From: Mesaphorura yosii | Lineage: Eukaryota; Arthropoda; Collembola; Poduromorpha; Tullbergiidae | Direction of reading: 5' to 3' | Length of the DNA: 64,000 nt | NCBI GenBank assembly: GCA_009869945.1 | Contig: WIXG01000040.1 | Span: 62,001-126,000, forward strand | Shown here: piece by piece, positions 1 to 15,000 of the stretch | Numbering within the stretch: position 1 is the first letter of the stretch | Layout of the letters: every line of letters begins with the position of its first letter | Notes under the pieces: model-generated | Seen by the model: only the letters and a program-made list of their open reading frames with translations | Told to the model about the DNA's origin: nothing | The model's database searches: none | Position numbers and translations under genes: made by a program

Positions 1-3000
1 ACCCTTCAGAGCAGAATGACAACCTGCTGTTACTCTTTCCCAGTCATCCAAAACCATTCCATTTTTTCCTTCTCTATTTCAAAATGGATTGTTACATTTT
101 TTATTTTCATTGTTGCGCGATGCGATAGTAAAATATTATGCGTGCACTCTCATTGCCATTGTGCTGCGTTATCATCATTAAGAATCGTTTTTCTCTCCGT
201 CCTAATCATACTCATCCAAGTGAGTCCAAGCGAGTTTCGAGTTTCTGGCTGCCATTAACGTAGCAGCATTAGCATAGTGATATTGAATCCACATTTTGGG
301 TCCATCGGTCCATGTAATGCAGCAGCCAATTTTGCTTGCGTTGCCGGAAAACCTCGAGCACTTTGTTTCGACTTTCGAGTTGCAAAAGTTCCATCCATTA
401 CGGTCTTGATGATTATAATGTTGGTAATTAGCTTCAGATTTTCGTTCTCAAAGCATGATTTTACACTGAAAATTTAAAAAAGCAAATGGAGCTAGTTCGC
501 ATCGCTTTACGTTTTGTGTAGTGAGTTCAATGAATGATTTTAATGTCGTATTGTTAACGCGGACGTGGTATTGACCTTTCACGCAAATTATGATGACTGG
601 TGACTAATATTTAGCCGAGTAAATAAATCTTGTTCAGGAAATCAAGATGGAGAACGAGAATCTGAAACATTTCAATTTAGAAAAGTCACTGCATTGCGTA
701 TGAAGAGGGTTTAGGCGCAACAATAGCTATTAGTCTTTGTTACTTTGAGGCAAATGATGGCACATGCCACAAGAACTTAAGAACCAACATTACAACCCAC
801 ACAGAACGTCGTTTCTGGTTTCTTTCTTTCTCTCTCAAGTGCATAATTTTCTGAAAGAAACTCAAAAGTAGGTAAATCATTCATGAGCACAAGCACAATT
901 GAGTTCACGCATGGGGTTACTCATTTTGCACGCTCCTTTCTTTTCTTTGTGCTGATGCCTCAAGCTTCAAGAAGGTAAAGTAAACTGAACCAATGAGGGC
1001 ACGGCAAGATTGTGTTATTAGGATTGTTATTATGCTCTTCCTTCCGGTGACAACTGAACCAAGAAATTGTTACTCATTCCCGATGCCAGCCGTACATGCA
1101 ACTGTGGGCATGCATGCAGTTGGAAGGGCATCTAAACGTGAATGTGTGCCCTGTGAGACACCAAATGAATGAAAATAGCAAATGGAGAGCCACCGTAAGG
1201 GTACTAGTGATTAAATAATCATTCATTATAATGGCAGACTGTATAGGACGTTTTTTGAGTAAATGAATACGAGCACGAGCTGGCGTTGTTGCTTAGACTA
1301 AAATTCTTGAGCTTGGCACACAAGACACCAGAATACCTGTTCTGTCCTGAGCTGAGCCCTGGTTCTTTTTCAGAAAACGGATGTCGAAGGGTGGGGTTAA
1401 CAGTTAAATAATAAATGAACAAGTTTACTTGCAGCGTAGCAGTACAACAGGTGGTTTATTTTTATAATGTGTGTATTACGGTTTCATACTCAACAGAAAC
1501 AAGAATGAAAGGAGCACTCTACCTGCATGTCATTACATTACATGACCGGGAAGATTAACATTCTGCTCGTAAATTAATTTTCCTTATATTTCATTTTGCT
1601 TTGCCCCGGTGCGGTGGTTTGTGTTTTGCATGGATGGTGTATTTTTTACGGTCTTGCATAATTAAGATTGATTATATGCAAAATAGAGCAATTCAATGAA
1701 GAAGGGTAAGGTTCCTGCGAATGATGAACGCGTTATGGTGAGATTTTTTAGCCCGGCTTGGCCACAGCTCTTTATTGTATTGCCAAGCACTTGTTGCATT
1801 GTTAATGCGAGGGTGGGTGATTCTGTGACTAGTTGACCCTGAACCTACATTTTGGCATGGCAGGTGCCAGCTGCGGGTGCGATGTTCATGAGAAGGGTTA
1901 CGACTTTTGTTCTGTATCTAATTTATTCATTGTGCTCGGCATTCACAGGAGCTTTGATTAATTTTTCCGCAGCCGCAGAGGTAGCGGTAGTGGGTGAAAG
2001 CCGACAGCTCCGAACTGCTCTTAATAGTGAAACAAAAGCACATCACCGCATCACATCACGTAAATCCGTACGCGTCTTCGCTTGCTTGTTGATGATTGAT
2101 GCAATTTTATAATACGAAAATAATAATTCAGTTCTGGTGACTGCGTCTCATAATCTGATGTTAAAAGCATTCCTCTTCACTAGAATTTATTGTGCACTGA
2201 ATAATAAATTCTCAAAAGAGCGTTTGCAAGTGCGTGGTATGCCATGCCGTGGTTCTTTTGTTGCTTCACAATGAAAAAATTGTATATTCTAGATGATCTT
2301 TGATTATGGTCTTTGTGCATAAAAGAGCTACCAGGCTACTCCCTTGCTTTGCTTTAATTTGGGCTCGACAGTGGTGTTTTGATATTTTCATTGGTGGTTG
2401 GCTCACTCCAGCATGCAGATTGTCTGAATACTGAATGACAATGAACAAACGCTCTATGCTGGCATTTCAGACCATTCGAGACTCATCGCAGATTTATTTT
2501 TGTACGCACGCACGGCACAGTTCATTATTCTCGCATTTGAATTTGGATGATGTCGAAATAAAAACTAATTTCAACAATGAGAACGTCATCATGGCGTAAT
2601 GGCAGTTCATTCGAGGTTATTCAAGCTTCATTCAAGAATTGGGGTTCAATAATTCCTCGTACCTGGGCTTGTAATTATTATTAGCGTCAGCACTCGAAAA
2701 ACCTGAAACTCGAACTCCTGAATGGGAAATTGTTCGTTGATTAGAGCCAGGGCGTAAAGCTTCAGCATACAAATGTAAATGGAAGACGACATCAACGGCA
2801 CGGTGATTGACGCACTTTGGGTTGAGGTAGTTGATCTGCATAATTTCAGTAATTACTCTCATATGTTTGAATTAAATTGAGCAATTTATTGCAATACGCG
2901 TACGCGTCGAAGAGCAGGCTTGAATTGAAATTGTAGACCCCCTTGTTAATAGCAGTGGGCTTGGTCTCTTTCTCGCACTACTTTACCGTAGGAGTTGAAC

Positions 3001-6000
3001 TCATTTACTGTTAGTCTCATAGGCTGGCCCACCCATGCAAAATTACGTACCAGATTCGCATTTTTGAGTCCAAAACCACGTAAAAAGAATATTTGACCAC
3101 AATCTGCAGTATTTTTTAAATTCGTGGAAGCAAATAGTCGGTTCTTGCTTGCTCAAGACTTTATTAAAGCAGTCTAATTTGAGACCCAGACAGTTTGAAT
3201 TGTCACAAATATTTTCCTGGTTCGGTTTCTTTTTGGTTTTGCGTGCAAGAAATAAGTTATTGCTGGACCACAAATCACATCGTCGACTTTGACCCACCAA
3301 ATTTACAAGGAATTGTAAGGCACTCTTCTGGAGCCGGTTGGCTCATCAATCATTATGAACTACCAAGTCGCATAGTCATCTCATGTACAACACAAAATGT
3401 TTACGCATAAGTGTCCTATCAAACTTTCCTACGCAGTTTTGGCCCACACTCACATTGCGATCAAACGTGAACCGAAACCGTACCGTACCGTTAACATGCG
3501 TACAAGGAATGGTCGGTGCCAGCAATGGCCATGACAAAGCTGCAGTTTGAAGTGATAATTCTTACTTCGCTGCTTGACCACAAGACTATGTTTTTGCTTT
3601 ACTGGTGGAAAATTTGCCGATAAGAATACCCAACTATGGCTCCCGCACTTGCCGGTCGCTTGCTGGACAAATCGCCGTAATATTCTAGCCACCGCCACAT
3701 TATCGGCTGTAAACACTTACAAAAATATCAAAATGTAAATTATTATGAAAAATATTTGAGAAGAGTGAAGGCAAATCACTTCCTCTCGAATTTAAAGGCA
3801 TAATTTCAGTCTGATTACAAGACAGACAGAAACTGAATCAATTTGGAGGCTTCTTGCTGTACGAATTTACATGGACATTGACTCGATGCACTTGTTCTAG
3901 TGCAAGTGCTGCAAAGTTATTGTTATTGACAGTTTCAGTTTCTCTTGAATAAGATCATTATTCATTTGTCCAGCCTTCCACAACAAAATATTATCACTCG
4001 GGTCAAATCCTGCGCGGCTGGCTAGTCGGATTAACAGTGGCCAAGATCCTTTGGCCTGTAGTTTACGCATCGATCATCACTCATCCGTCAAAACAATTGA
4101 AAACATTATTGGTTTAGCAGCGTATTGTTGACATTGACACATTATTAACTGATATGTGCTGTACAAGGCAATAACACACAAGTACATTCATCCAAAGCAC
4201 AAAACGTGAGATTTTACAAATTCCGAGTCTCAAGAATTGAGTGACAGAGGGAAAGAATATTTTCTGTTTGTGTAACCGAATACTTTCGAAAACAACCACT
4301 GGAAATGGAACCGTCCAATATTCTTGTACTGCTTTAGGACTTAATTCTTAATTCCCAGTTGGCCATCTCATTATCATTTTGTTTCCCATTGACAAGTATA
4401 TCCGAACCAAGCAAGTGGCAACCATGCAACTGTAACAGAAACTTTGCTGTTGAATTGGGTAAGGTGCATTATTTCTTTATAAAACTGATTAGTCCGTGCG
4501 TTCACATTGTAACATGTGCATGTCGAAATTTCATTTTCTTTGAGAATTTCTCCTGTGATGCGGTAATTTTTTTCTGTTTCATTCATTCGATGCTTACCTT
4601 TTTTGTACACCCTCTCATTCATTCATGGAATCGAATCCAGCTAGACTTGTATGTGAGGAGACTTATGCGCTGTGAATCGCTGAGCTGAGTCCATGCATTA
4701 TGCATAATCATGTGATTTACTTTTGAAGTTTTTATTTTAAATGCGCGAGCAAGAAAATCTGTTATCCAGATTTTCGGCCTGGGCTTGAGTAAAGCGAGCA
4801 CAAGATGCTTAAGAGAAGCACAGGGACACATGGGTATGAGCCATGGCCAGGAGCACAAGATTTCATGTGCTATTATTATATTATGAATGATCATTATTAA
4901 CATGTCGTAATACACAAAGAGATCGAGTGTCTTTTTCTCTCACAATCAAAAAGAAAGAGACCAAGACCATGACAAGCAGCTTGTTGTCTATAACACGTAC
5001 CATCATCATTATTACGATGATAAACTCCCCGTTTCCGGTTTATACTTTATAAGGGTTCTTCTCATCACGGCCAGCCGAGCCCCTTGAATGCATGCGCATG
5101 TCTCAGATTTCCAGTTAAGAAAGCAGTAGTGTAGTGATGGAACTCGCTCGCATTTCTACGCGTTTCATTCACAAAGTTGAGAAAGCCTCCAGCTAAGTAC
5201 GCGCGGTGTTAGCTGAATCAGTGCGCTTATGTAATACAGTCTCACATCTTGAATATGACTTCATATAAAGTCAAGTCGCAACCCCTTACAAGTAGTCAGA
5301 GACACATGCGCTTGCACTTGACTTGATTCAGATTCATGTTTTGCTGGAGCTGCAGCTGGAACTCCTTCTGGAAATACCCCACAACTCATTAGTTTCGCTT
5401 GCTCCACAAACAACAATGTGCGCCTTTCTCTTGTATTCTTTTCTCTTGAATGAACACAAGAAAGACAAGAACGCCTGCGCGCCTGCTAAATAAATTGCTC
5501 TCTTGCATTTTGCTGGTACCACTTTTGAGATTAAATCTTTGACAGGTGTGTTTCAATAATTTCATAATTCATGGTCGGTCAAACAAGAAATGCATGGGTG
5601 GACTCTGGACATTGAATGTAAGCTCCGTAGAATCGGACTCTAAGATTTCTTAACGTGTTCTTGACTTCTGACTTGACTGTTTTTGTTGTCGTTTGATTGT
5701 CATGCTTTACTGATGGCCAACTTGCTTTGTCATAACGCACCGTGCCTTTCTTAGTATTATCAATGCATTCGTTAATGTGTTGCACCAGCAAAGATGCAAG
5801 TTGCAGTGTTTTATAACAACAATGATACTTATTGCAGTAAGAGGAAATTCAAGGACGAAAATGTGAAGCTCAGTTGAGTTTCGCCGTTTATTCGCTCAAG
5901 GAGTGTGAAAGCGCATCTTGAAACGGTAACACACGTGCTGCTGCTCCATGGTTCGACTAATTCGGCTTTTGACGGTCGGCGTTGGCGTTTGAACTTTTAA

Positions 6001-9000
6001 ACTAAATTAAGTCATTGGGTTACCAAATACCATGCGACGAAAAATATCAAATTGATTGATTGCGCCGAGGCCGGGCCGACCAATTAATTTACAAGGTTCA
6101 TGCCATGCGTCGAGGCGATTGAATAATGCTTAAAAGTGATTTTCAACATTGAATCTTGACAGATACCAATCTTGTGCTCCGCTACATATTCAGAATGGTG
6201 AAAGAAATCTCCAATTTCCAGGGTTAGGAGCTGAAATGTCCAAATCAAGGGAATAAGGGTTATTTGATTTCCGAGATAAATCAGACAATGCAAATTACCC
6301 ATGCAAGACGTGAAGAATGAATGGAGTCTCAAGACTCATGGCTCATGGCACTTTTTGTCCATAGCACCTGACAATGGCACAGGGAACTCGCTCCATCCAT
6401 TGCTTATAGCATTGCCTTGCCAATCTGTTTACACTTGAGATTTAATTTCACGTCTCCTGATTCGCATCTGACCCTGTCTTTTTCACTGTTGCGTGTCACC
6501 CTTCTGTAATTAAGCGACCGAGTACCTGAATGCCTGCATGCGCACCCGTTCACTGTTCATCCGAAGGCCAGCCGTGCCCGCATGTAAAAATATTATGTAA
6601 AACGATAGCATAATGACTGCTAGAATTTCAAGCGAAGAATAGGACATTAAGATACGAATCTTTTTGTTAACTTTTTTTCTCAAATCTGTGCTCTGCATTC
6701 ATCTCATCTCGGTTGCTCTTGCATTGTTGTTGATCTTCTAGTCCTCGCTCATGCTCATGCCGTGTGGAAGGTGTAACCCTTTCGAATGATAAATAATAAT
6801 ATGAATTTTTTTGTTTCGGAAGGAAGAACCAACGTTCCAAAAGCTCTGCCTTCATAGGCTGGGGCTTCGCTAGACCCAAGTCCAACCTTTGCATGAAATC
6901 ACGTCCTCCTCCTTGCACATCACTTGATGTACTCGTGCAAACTGCGAAAGACATAGCTCGTAGCTGCAGCTCAGCAAAGCACGGCAACGGAGACGTTTGT
7001 GCGATGATCTCCAATGCTGGTTACATGTTTGATGAACGCTTTGGTTAGGTCGAAAAGGAATTAGAATTATGTTATTGTATTTCATTTCGCTGCTGCTCGT
7101 CGGGGTTCTTCAAAACCTCGAAGCACTGTGTTACTTTGTGTTCTTAAAAGTGTTCAAGCACCTTGGTTCATGTTCGATTGTGAGTATAGCAATGTGGTTG
7201 CCGTCCACGCACAGGGCTTTGGTACCACCACCAGTGTAGAGATTATTAATATATTGTTAGTTGGTATTACTTAACAACCAACCGAATCTCATCTTCGCTT
7301 CGCCGTCGTCGTCACTAACTGACTTCTTTTACCAATAGTTTGCCCTTTTGCTCACTTGCTCTCGAAATCGTTGGTGTTTTTCATGTACAACAACTGCACT
7401 GTGGTCGTGGCACAAACGTGTGGTGTGTTTTGGTTCAGTGTCGCCTTTGCTTGGCCTGGTCCGTAGGTTTTTTGTTCATCTTCCACCGCACGGTCGTCTT
7501 CTGTTCACCTTTTCGTCTTGATCTTTACTTCAGTAAACAATTGCAGTCTTGACGGTTCAGAAGTGTGTTCAACATGTACGCACGGTGAGATTACCAACGT
7601 GGGAGAATAGATTTCAATGATAAAGAGTGTAAGCAGAGTGAAAGTCGTCAAAGTGCTATACTTTTATTCCCTCATGTGTTGCTCGTGTTTGGATTGGATT
7701 TTCGCTGAGATTTCTGAACCTTGTGCGAATTGAAAGGAGTTGGTAGCAATTTCTCAACAAACTCGAGCGATCTTAGATCAGCCCAGCCAACTAACGGGCG
7801 AATATTGGAGACATAAGCATACAAATTGCTAGCACACAAAGTGTCTGTTTGAGAATATTATGTACATTGACTCGGTTGGATTTGGAAAAGAGCTTCTCAT
7901 GGGACTGAGAGCAATGAAAACTGCCGGTCGTCCAAAAGGTAATTGCAATTGATTGCTTGGACTGATTACTGTTAGCAAGTACTAATATCCTGATACGGGC
8001 TGATATGACCTGACTGGAGATAATCGTAACACGATTTATCTCGCTCAATTATTTGGCATGGCACGAGGGCAGCGTGGCGTGCGGTGCCGTATCGGAGTCG
8101 TAAGGACGAGTTTGGGTTTAAAAATAATAATGAACACTTAAATTCAAAAATAACGTAATTCTTTATGGAGTAATGACTAGAAGTGTCGTATTTCGATCTG
8201 ACTCCAGTGAGTACCATCTCCATTCGTCTCGTCGTGTGCCCAAATGTTTTATTTTGCCAAAAGCAGAGCGTGCATTGCGTTGAGTGTTGATACAGCCGTG
8301 ACCGTATGTGCTCCACATCTCCATCGACCTTTCCTAATCTTTCCCGTAAGGACTCCACGCACGGAGACAACACATGTTCATGTGTTGGACAAACTCTTCA
8401 TGTCCTTATGTTTCTAAAATTATAAAAATAGTAGTTACCTACCCCAAAAAAAGTCTGGTTAATGCGTAACGTACCGTGGCATAGCGTACTTGCTCCGTGC
8501 TCTCATTCTCGACTCGAGAGATGATGGCATTCACAAGATCTCCATCATCCGTGGCAATATTTCCATATTCCATGGGTTAAGATGCTGCACGCTGGAGACG
8601 AATGTTCCTCATCTTGTCCTTCTCTGAATGGAACTCTTGGTCTTGCTTGGTATTATGTTACTTAAGTACGCTACTACTGCTACTACTAAATAGAAAAAAC
8701 ATTGAGGGCGGCAAGCATAGAAAAATATTCCAGCTCAGAATGAATGAACTCTTCTCCGCTGGGAGTTCAATATTAGAAACTGGCCTGGTTTAGCAAGAAG
8801 TTTAAAAAACATTCACGCTTCTTACCATACGCAGTTGCCCCTTGCATCATTTGTCTGTCCGTGTTCAAGATCCAGTTTGAAACAATTTCATTTCTTATTT
8901 CTTCATTTGTCCTTTGTCGCGTACGCGAATGTTCTACCCTTCAACGTCTTCCTTTTTTAGAAACTTCATCTTTTGCCAACGCCAACACCATGCATCAATA

Positions 9001-12000
9001 CGCGTACTGTATATAATTCCGTGCATTTTTCAGAGTTCACCGGATGTGTGCTGTCACCACACGTTCCGCGATTCATTTATAGCATGGTTACCTCGAACTT
9101 ATGTCCTAATGCGAGGTTACTACGCTTGGCACCTACAATGCTTAAAAATTGAACCAATCGAAAGCATTTTACTCTAATTTTGATTTTGATATTTGTTTAA
9201 TAAGATCATAACATGAAATTTCTTTCTTCAGTCATTAATAAGTGGCTTCATTCATAGTGACTAATTTGCATAATGTGCCGATGCGTAGAAACACATGAAT
9301 TATGTTTGGAGGATTTCAATTTCGTTTCATCTGCAAGATGCATCAGATGCTGCGCTTTGTTATCTTCTTTCTCCATGTGCAGTGTAACCTTCTCTTGAAC
9401 CTCTTCTGCAACAAACAATTCCATGAAACGTGGCATGCGACTTGATCTCCAGTATTAAATGGATAAAAGTAATAATAATTCGATACAATACAGAGTATAT
9501 GAGTTACCTTTGGCTGGATGCTCTGCAGGCAGTAAAGGAACAGTTGAGTTGAATCATGTACGCGTACGGGCTCTGGAGCGGAGTGTTGTTTTGAGTCTCA
9601 AGATGTAAAATGTTGAGAAAGCGTCAGCTGGAGACTATGCGGGTTGAACAGTTACACTTGCATTCTAGTTTCAGTTTTCCCAACTGTTGAAACATGTGTG
9701 CGTATTCGATGTTGATGTGCTTGCAGTGGAAGATCTTTCCCGAAACACGCAGTAGCTTCGTCTTCATAGTCTGGGCCTTGATCGAGACGACATAAACCTG
9801 AAATATTATCGGCAAACATTTCATTCGTTTCACACTTTGGCACGGTCCTAGTTTGGCTTTTAACTATTAAATATTTGTGAGAAACAAACGCGAACACGCG
9901 AGCCGAAAAATATTGCAAAGTACCATAATTAGAACAATGCAAACATTACACATTGCAAATGCCTTAACCTTAGCCTTATAAGTTCAATTTTCAATTTGTT
10001 TTTCCATTGCTCAAATATTGATGCACAGAAAAAGGTCGCTTGTCGTTTCTCTCGTAAAGAAACCCGAATCCTTAAGCTGCCTTTCTGAGCCCAACCTGCA
10101 TTTTCCCGTGCACACACATCTTGCAGGTAGTAATTCATATTTCATATTTCTGTTTGTCGGCCCGCAACAGTAAAGAAAGGTGAGTGAGCAATTTGTGCCG
10201 TCCTCTGCTCTTGAAGTTTACAAGAAAAAAGATTAAAGACCGAGAAGCGATTGTGGATGGTGTGATGCACTCGCGATGCGCAGCAAAGTTAATGGCTAAT
10301 GATGACGACGGTTGTAGCGGTTCTTTCTCGATAATTCTCATAATGCTTTGTGTTGTGATTACCGAGAGCGTTGGTGGTCACTCCACACTTGAGCAGTGCA
10401 TTAATGCATAATGCAATTACGCCTTGCTAAAGTCTTAAGCGTCATAATCCGGGCCACCCTATCCAAGCTTCAAATACTGACGACGATCTTGGCGAAGGCT
10501 TCGTTAAACTATTTACTACTTGACATGATCATTTGTGTGTATTTTTATGATCTACTCGATTCATGGGGTTTCACGTCATATTATTTATTTGCGCTGAGCT
10601 ATTTGGCTTTTGAGCTTAAAATGACTGTCTTCTTCGTTCATCTTGTGCGGCAATTTTTTGATGCGATCTGATCACCTTTTATGGTTTGTGTGTTTTCGTG
10701 CTTAATGATTCTAAAATTACTTCAATCGGTAAAATACTCAAATATTTGCAGATTGTCTTACGCGGTGCTCACTTGTAGGACTGTATCATGACAAGTTCAT
10801 GAACGTGATCATGAATGAAAGAAGGAGTTTACCTTAAATGTGTGATTTTGAAGAAAAATGTTCAAGAAATTCTTTAAAAGTATTCATCGCCGCGGCCGTA
10901 GATTTATTTTAAGTGCGGGGTTCAGGTTAAAGAAAGCCGAGCTGAACTGGGTGCGTGTTCACGACGATTATGAATATATGTAATTCATTTGCCTGTAAAA
11001 TCTCAATTACATGGGCCACGATGTGCGATTTAGGAAGGAAAAGTCATAATGGCTAATACAATGTATGACTTATTTTATTCAAAAGAACCATGCAAGTTAC
11101 TCTGTGTTCTCGAAGGGACAAAACACCATGTAATGAATGCCTCTTATGAGCAATCTTCCCATGCCAAATGTGATTCACTTTTTCATTTCCATGTAATGCG
11201 CAGCCAACGCACATCATAAAGTGCGTCTTAACTTGCGGCTTTGCTCGTGCACTAATAGTAATACGTGTCATGTCTCATACATTTGCATTCGCCTTTGCCT
11301 TTTGCGGTTTTGAAGTCTCTTCAAGTTTAAGCTTACGTGAGGCGAAATACTCGGTCGTAACTGCTTAATAATGATGAAGATGAATGCTGGCCTTAAAATG
11401 CTCCATCAAATTCATTCAAAATTCGTTGCAAAACCACAAAGAGCCCAGAGCACAAAACGTTAAAGCAGTTTCTTCCTATTTGTGAGCTTCAGCATTACAA
11501 TTGTCATTTTTTGCAATTTGTCTTCACATTTCACAACCATATCATAAAGGTAAAAATATTTAGTTCGCCTATTCAGGGCAGCGATTTGTGCTCAGCACAA
11601 GTTTAATTGACACGAACACGAGCATCCGAATTAGACGATGTTAAAGTGCAATTTTCTCTCTTGCGCGGCTGCTGGCAGGGCAAATGCGGTAAATGTGCAA
11701 AACGCAAAAGTTTCACTAATGATCGAAAGGCAGAAACATTTGCCCCAGACACAACTGCACAGCGCATGCGGACAAAGAAGTAATTTTAAGAACGTGAGCC
11801 CATTCCTTTCATACTCGAATGCATTAACCGCATGGTCTCGAAACTCTTTACATTTTGCACCTGCGGGTTGAAACGTCAAGAAATATGTTATTCAAGCGCT
11901 GATAATTAAAATTTATGGAAGAGTCTGAATAGGTATAAGTTAACTAGCAGCTTGCGAAAGAACGTGCTCCTAACTATTCAACTTTTCTTTGTATGCTTTT

Positions 12001-12003
12001 CAG
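1..12003. other. No recognised exon: upstream flank or 5' introns of pnt
   Basis: Open frames here are short (mostly under 135 codons), occur on both strands, lack family resemblance and look like chance frames in AT-rich DNA. The first recognised pnt exon starts at 12004 in the middle of a codon, so at least one coding exon lies upstream, either unrecognised here or before the window. I looked for an N-terminal exon ending in phase 1 and found none I could defend. The stretch therefore probably holds intron, promoter and enhancer DNA, but no particular regulatory element can be demonstrated. Confidence 0.55.
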
Positions 12004-15000
12004 ATATTCCGGCTCAAGTACCACCACTTACTCCAGGAACAAACAAAAAGATGACAGAAGCGTTGAAAGCGTCATTCGCTTCGTGGGAAAAGGAATGGCA
12101 ACGCCATAATATTCCAAAAGGTGAGAACGCTTATACTGGGCCATAATCAATTAAACTTTCCGCTTCTTTGACAAACTGACTAATTAGGCAAATTAACAAG
12201 AAGAGATCGCGTAATGCCGCTTACAATGAAATCCTCATTCATTTTGCAAAAGACCAAAATTCTCATGCATGAAATTGCCGTCAACTTCATGATTTATTAC
12301 TTTGACCTTTATGAGATCTTCATCCATATTGTTTTTCGATTTACATCATTTTAGGATTTGTGAAAAGCAGTATTTGTTTCAGAGCGAAGGTCACCAGCAT
12401 AGTTATATTTTGTTCTTGAATTACTATTGTTAACGCTAGATAAGATGATTATGGGAGAGTATTCGTCATTATTGTATGACTTAATCCATTCCTGGCAAGG
12501 CAAAGTTCAACTGCCCATGACTTACGTAATTCAATTATACAGACAATAAGAACGGGTTTAATGGCTGTTGGATACCTTCATTTTGCTTAAATGAAGCTCT
12601 GTTGTCATACATTGCAATCTTGCCTTTGAAAATTGATAAATTTCAATTCTGATCTTTCAAGAACTGACCTTCAGGATTAAATTGTAAAGAATGCTTCGAC
12701 AAATCGCAGTCGCACTTGACGAAATTTCAATACTGATTATTGGTGAAGATTAAATGTTAATTAAAATTAATTTAATTTAATTGTCAAAAGTCCTCCAGTA
12801 AAGGTTGACTCCGTCCTTGCATGTGCGCAGCCTTTGTTGGAAGGAAGAAGTCATGCTGTTTAATTTTAAAATATTAAATTATTGACATTTGGCATATTTC
12901 ATGAGTTGTTATTCGCACGTGCGGACATATGACACTCGACACGACAGCAAATATCAAGTAGTCATGCAGGGGAAGAAAATGTGGATCGCAGACTGCAAGT
13001 GACCAAATGTTAAGTTTTCTTGTGTTTCTTGCTATAACAGAACAGAGCGCGAAGTACCTTTCTTTCACTTGAGTAACCTGTTCCTTGCGTACTGCGTCTA
13101 AGAACTGAATGACGCGTATTTTTCACGTAGTGGCAGTAATTACTTTTTATAAAAATGCATCTGCTGTTATTATTGCATATCAGACGGCGGCGCACACGAC
13201 ACACGATTGTTGATAAGTTTCTTCTGCCGGCCGACCGATCGTTCCAATAAAACGGGAACTTTTAACGAGCAAGTGGAGAGCGAACGTGCTCCTGCTTCGC
13301 ATATCATCATCAGTACCAGACTGAAGATGTTCTCTCTCGCTGCAAGTGTCTATCATTGTTCACATTTCAGTGCGCTTTGCCAGATGAACTTGCACAATTT
13401 CTGGTATTCCGGTTTCTCGCAAGTCAAGTTCCTGCTCTTTCCGGCTGGCAACCAGGCGGGCGCGCGCGGACAGGACAGTAGGACAGTGGAATTAACTGTA
13501 ATAATAAAGTTCTCCTACTCCGATCCGAGTACGTGCATGCATGACAATTTCTTGAAACCATCTGCAGACTTTAAAATATGTGCAACATGCGGGAATTGAA
13601 CTTGTGCACATACGGACGGCAAATACGTTAGGGAAGGCACCAGCGAGGCAAGCGTTGTGCAGGGTTCCAAGATGTTACAGTTAATGTCTGGAAAACTGAA
13701 GCATAACGAGATGCATTTTGAGATGAACTGCTCGGTTGAAAGCGTACACTCCAAACCGAAAGAGCAGGTGTCTTACTCTTCTTGGCATTGCCACTGCCAC
13801 CGCCAACCGCCACACTTTACAGGCAAGCAATGAGACAGAGGGTTAAGTTTAAGTCGATTTTGTGGAAATTGTAGTATCTGCAGAATGCGAGCATGTGCTG
13901 ATGATCTGACTCCTGTTTTCTATTTCATCCCTTTTTCTCTTGCTTCTCTCAGTCGATCATTCATTTCTGAACCAGAGCCGGCGCAACGTATTATTCATCC
14001 CTTAAAACGCGTTGGCGTTCGCATTTGCTGCTGGCGCTGAGGCGCAAGTGAGAGTTTAAAGCAAGGGGATGAAGAAGATGAGCATGCTGTCCCGTGTTAT
14101 TATAAAGCCGTATTTCTTCAGAACCTTTTTAAGTCAGTCTAAAGTCATTACGGTTTTTTATACGCAAACAGTCTGTGGACCCGCTCCGCACGTGCTATTA
14201 AGTATGACCCCTTCGGCTGCGGCTGCTGCTGTTCTCGTTCCTCGCACTCGCCTCTGTACTCGTATTTTATAACATAACTGCACTCATCATCTTCAAAGAA
14301 AAAGATGCATTCGTTTTCGGCTGTACTTGTACTTGGTGGTGCTGAGTGCATAAAAGCGAAGAAAGCGAGAGTTGATCTTTTTTCTTGGCCGTCACCGCGC
14401 CAGCATGCACGCACCAGGCAGGCTTCTTTATTTTTTACACTCGCCACATGTTGTTTTTCAACGCGCTGCAGTGTTGTTGAGCACTGAGGGGCCTTCATTG
14501 TTGTGGTACAACGTAGAATGCCCAACACTGCGTTGGGGAGCAGACTTAAGGAAACATACGGAAATTGTAAGTTGTAATCGGTCGTAAAAATGCAGATAAT
14601 TAAAATTTCCAATGTAACAAGCAAAATGCCAAACTGACCTGACCCCAGAACCAATATTACGTGGCAGTAAAATCAGTCCACGAGTTCAGATTACCATTTA
14701 CCAAAATTGTATCGGCAAAGCAAGACGTCAGCAATTTGTATTCGTGTCAAGTCAGAGCTTTGTGTGTGGTTCACAAAGTGAGACCGTCATTAATTTGTTA
14801 AACAATCGCGGCGTGTTTTGACTCCACTGATTCCCAAACGTGTTAGACTTGCAAATTCAATTCGGTCTCCCATTGTCGGAAAACCCACAAAGGAGCAGGG
14901 ACCATGTTTATGTTCTTTCGTTAGAAGTCAACGGTCTTGCTCTTGCTGTTATGAATATCCGTGTAAAGCACAGTTAAGCGAAACGCGAATTAAATAAAGT

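Noticed and set aside
14148-14654. Minus-strand frame of 168 codons in the first long pnt intron
   Set aside because: Overlapped by plus-strand frames, low-complexity in places, no family resemblance and no splice partners; treated as a chance frame.
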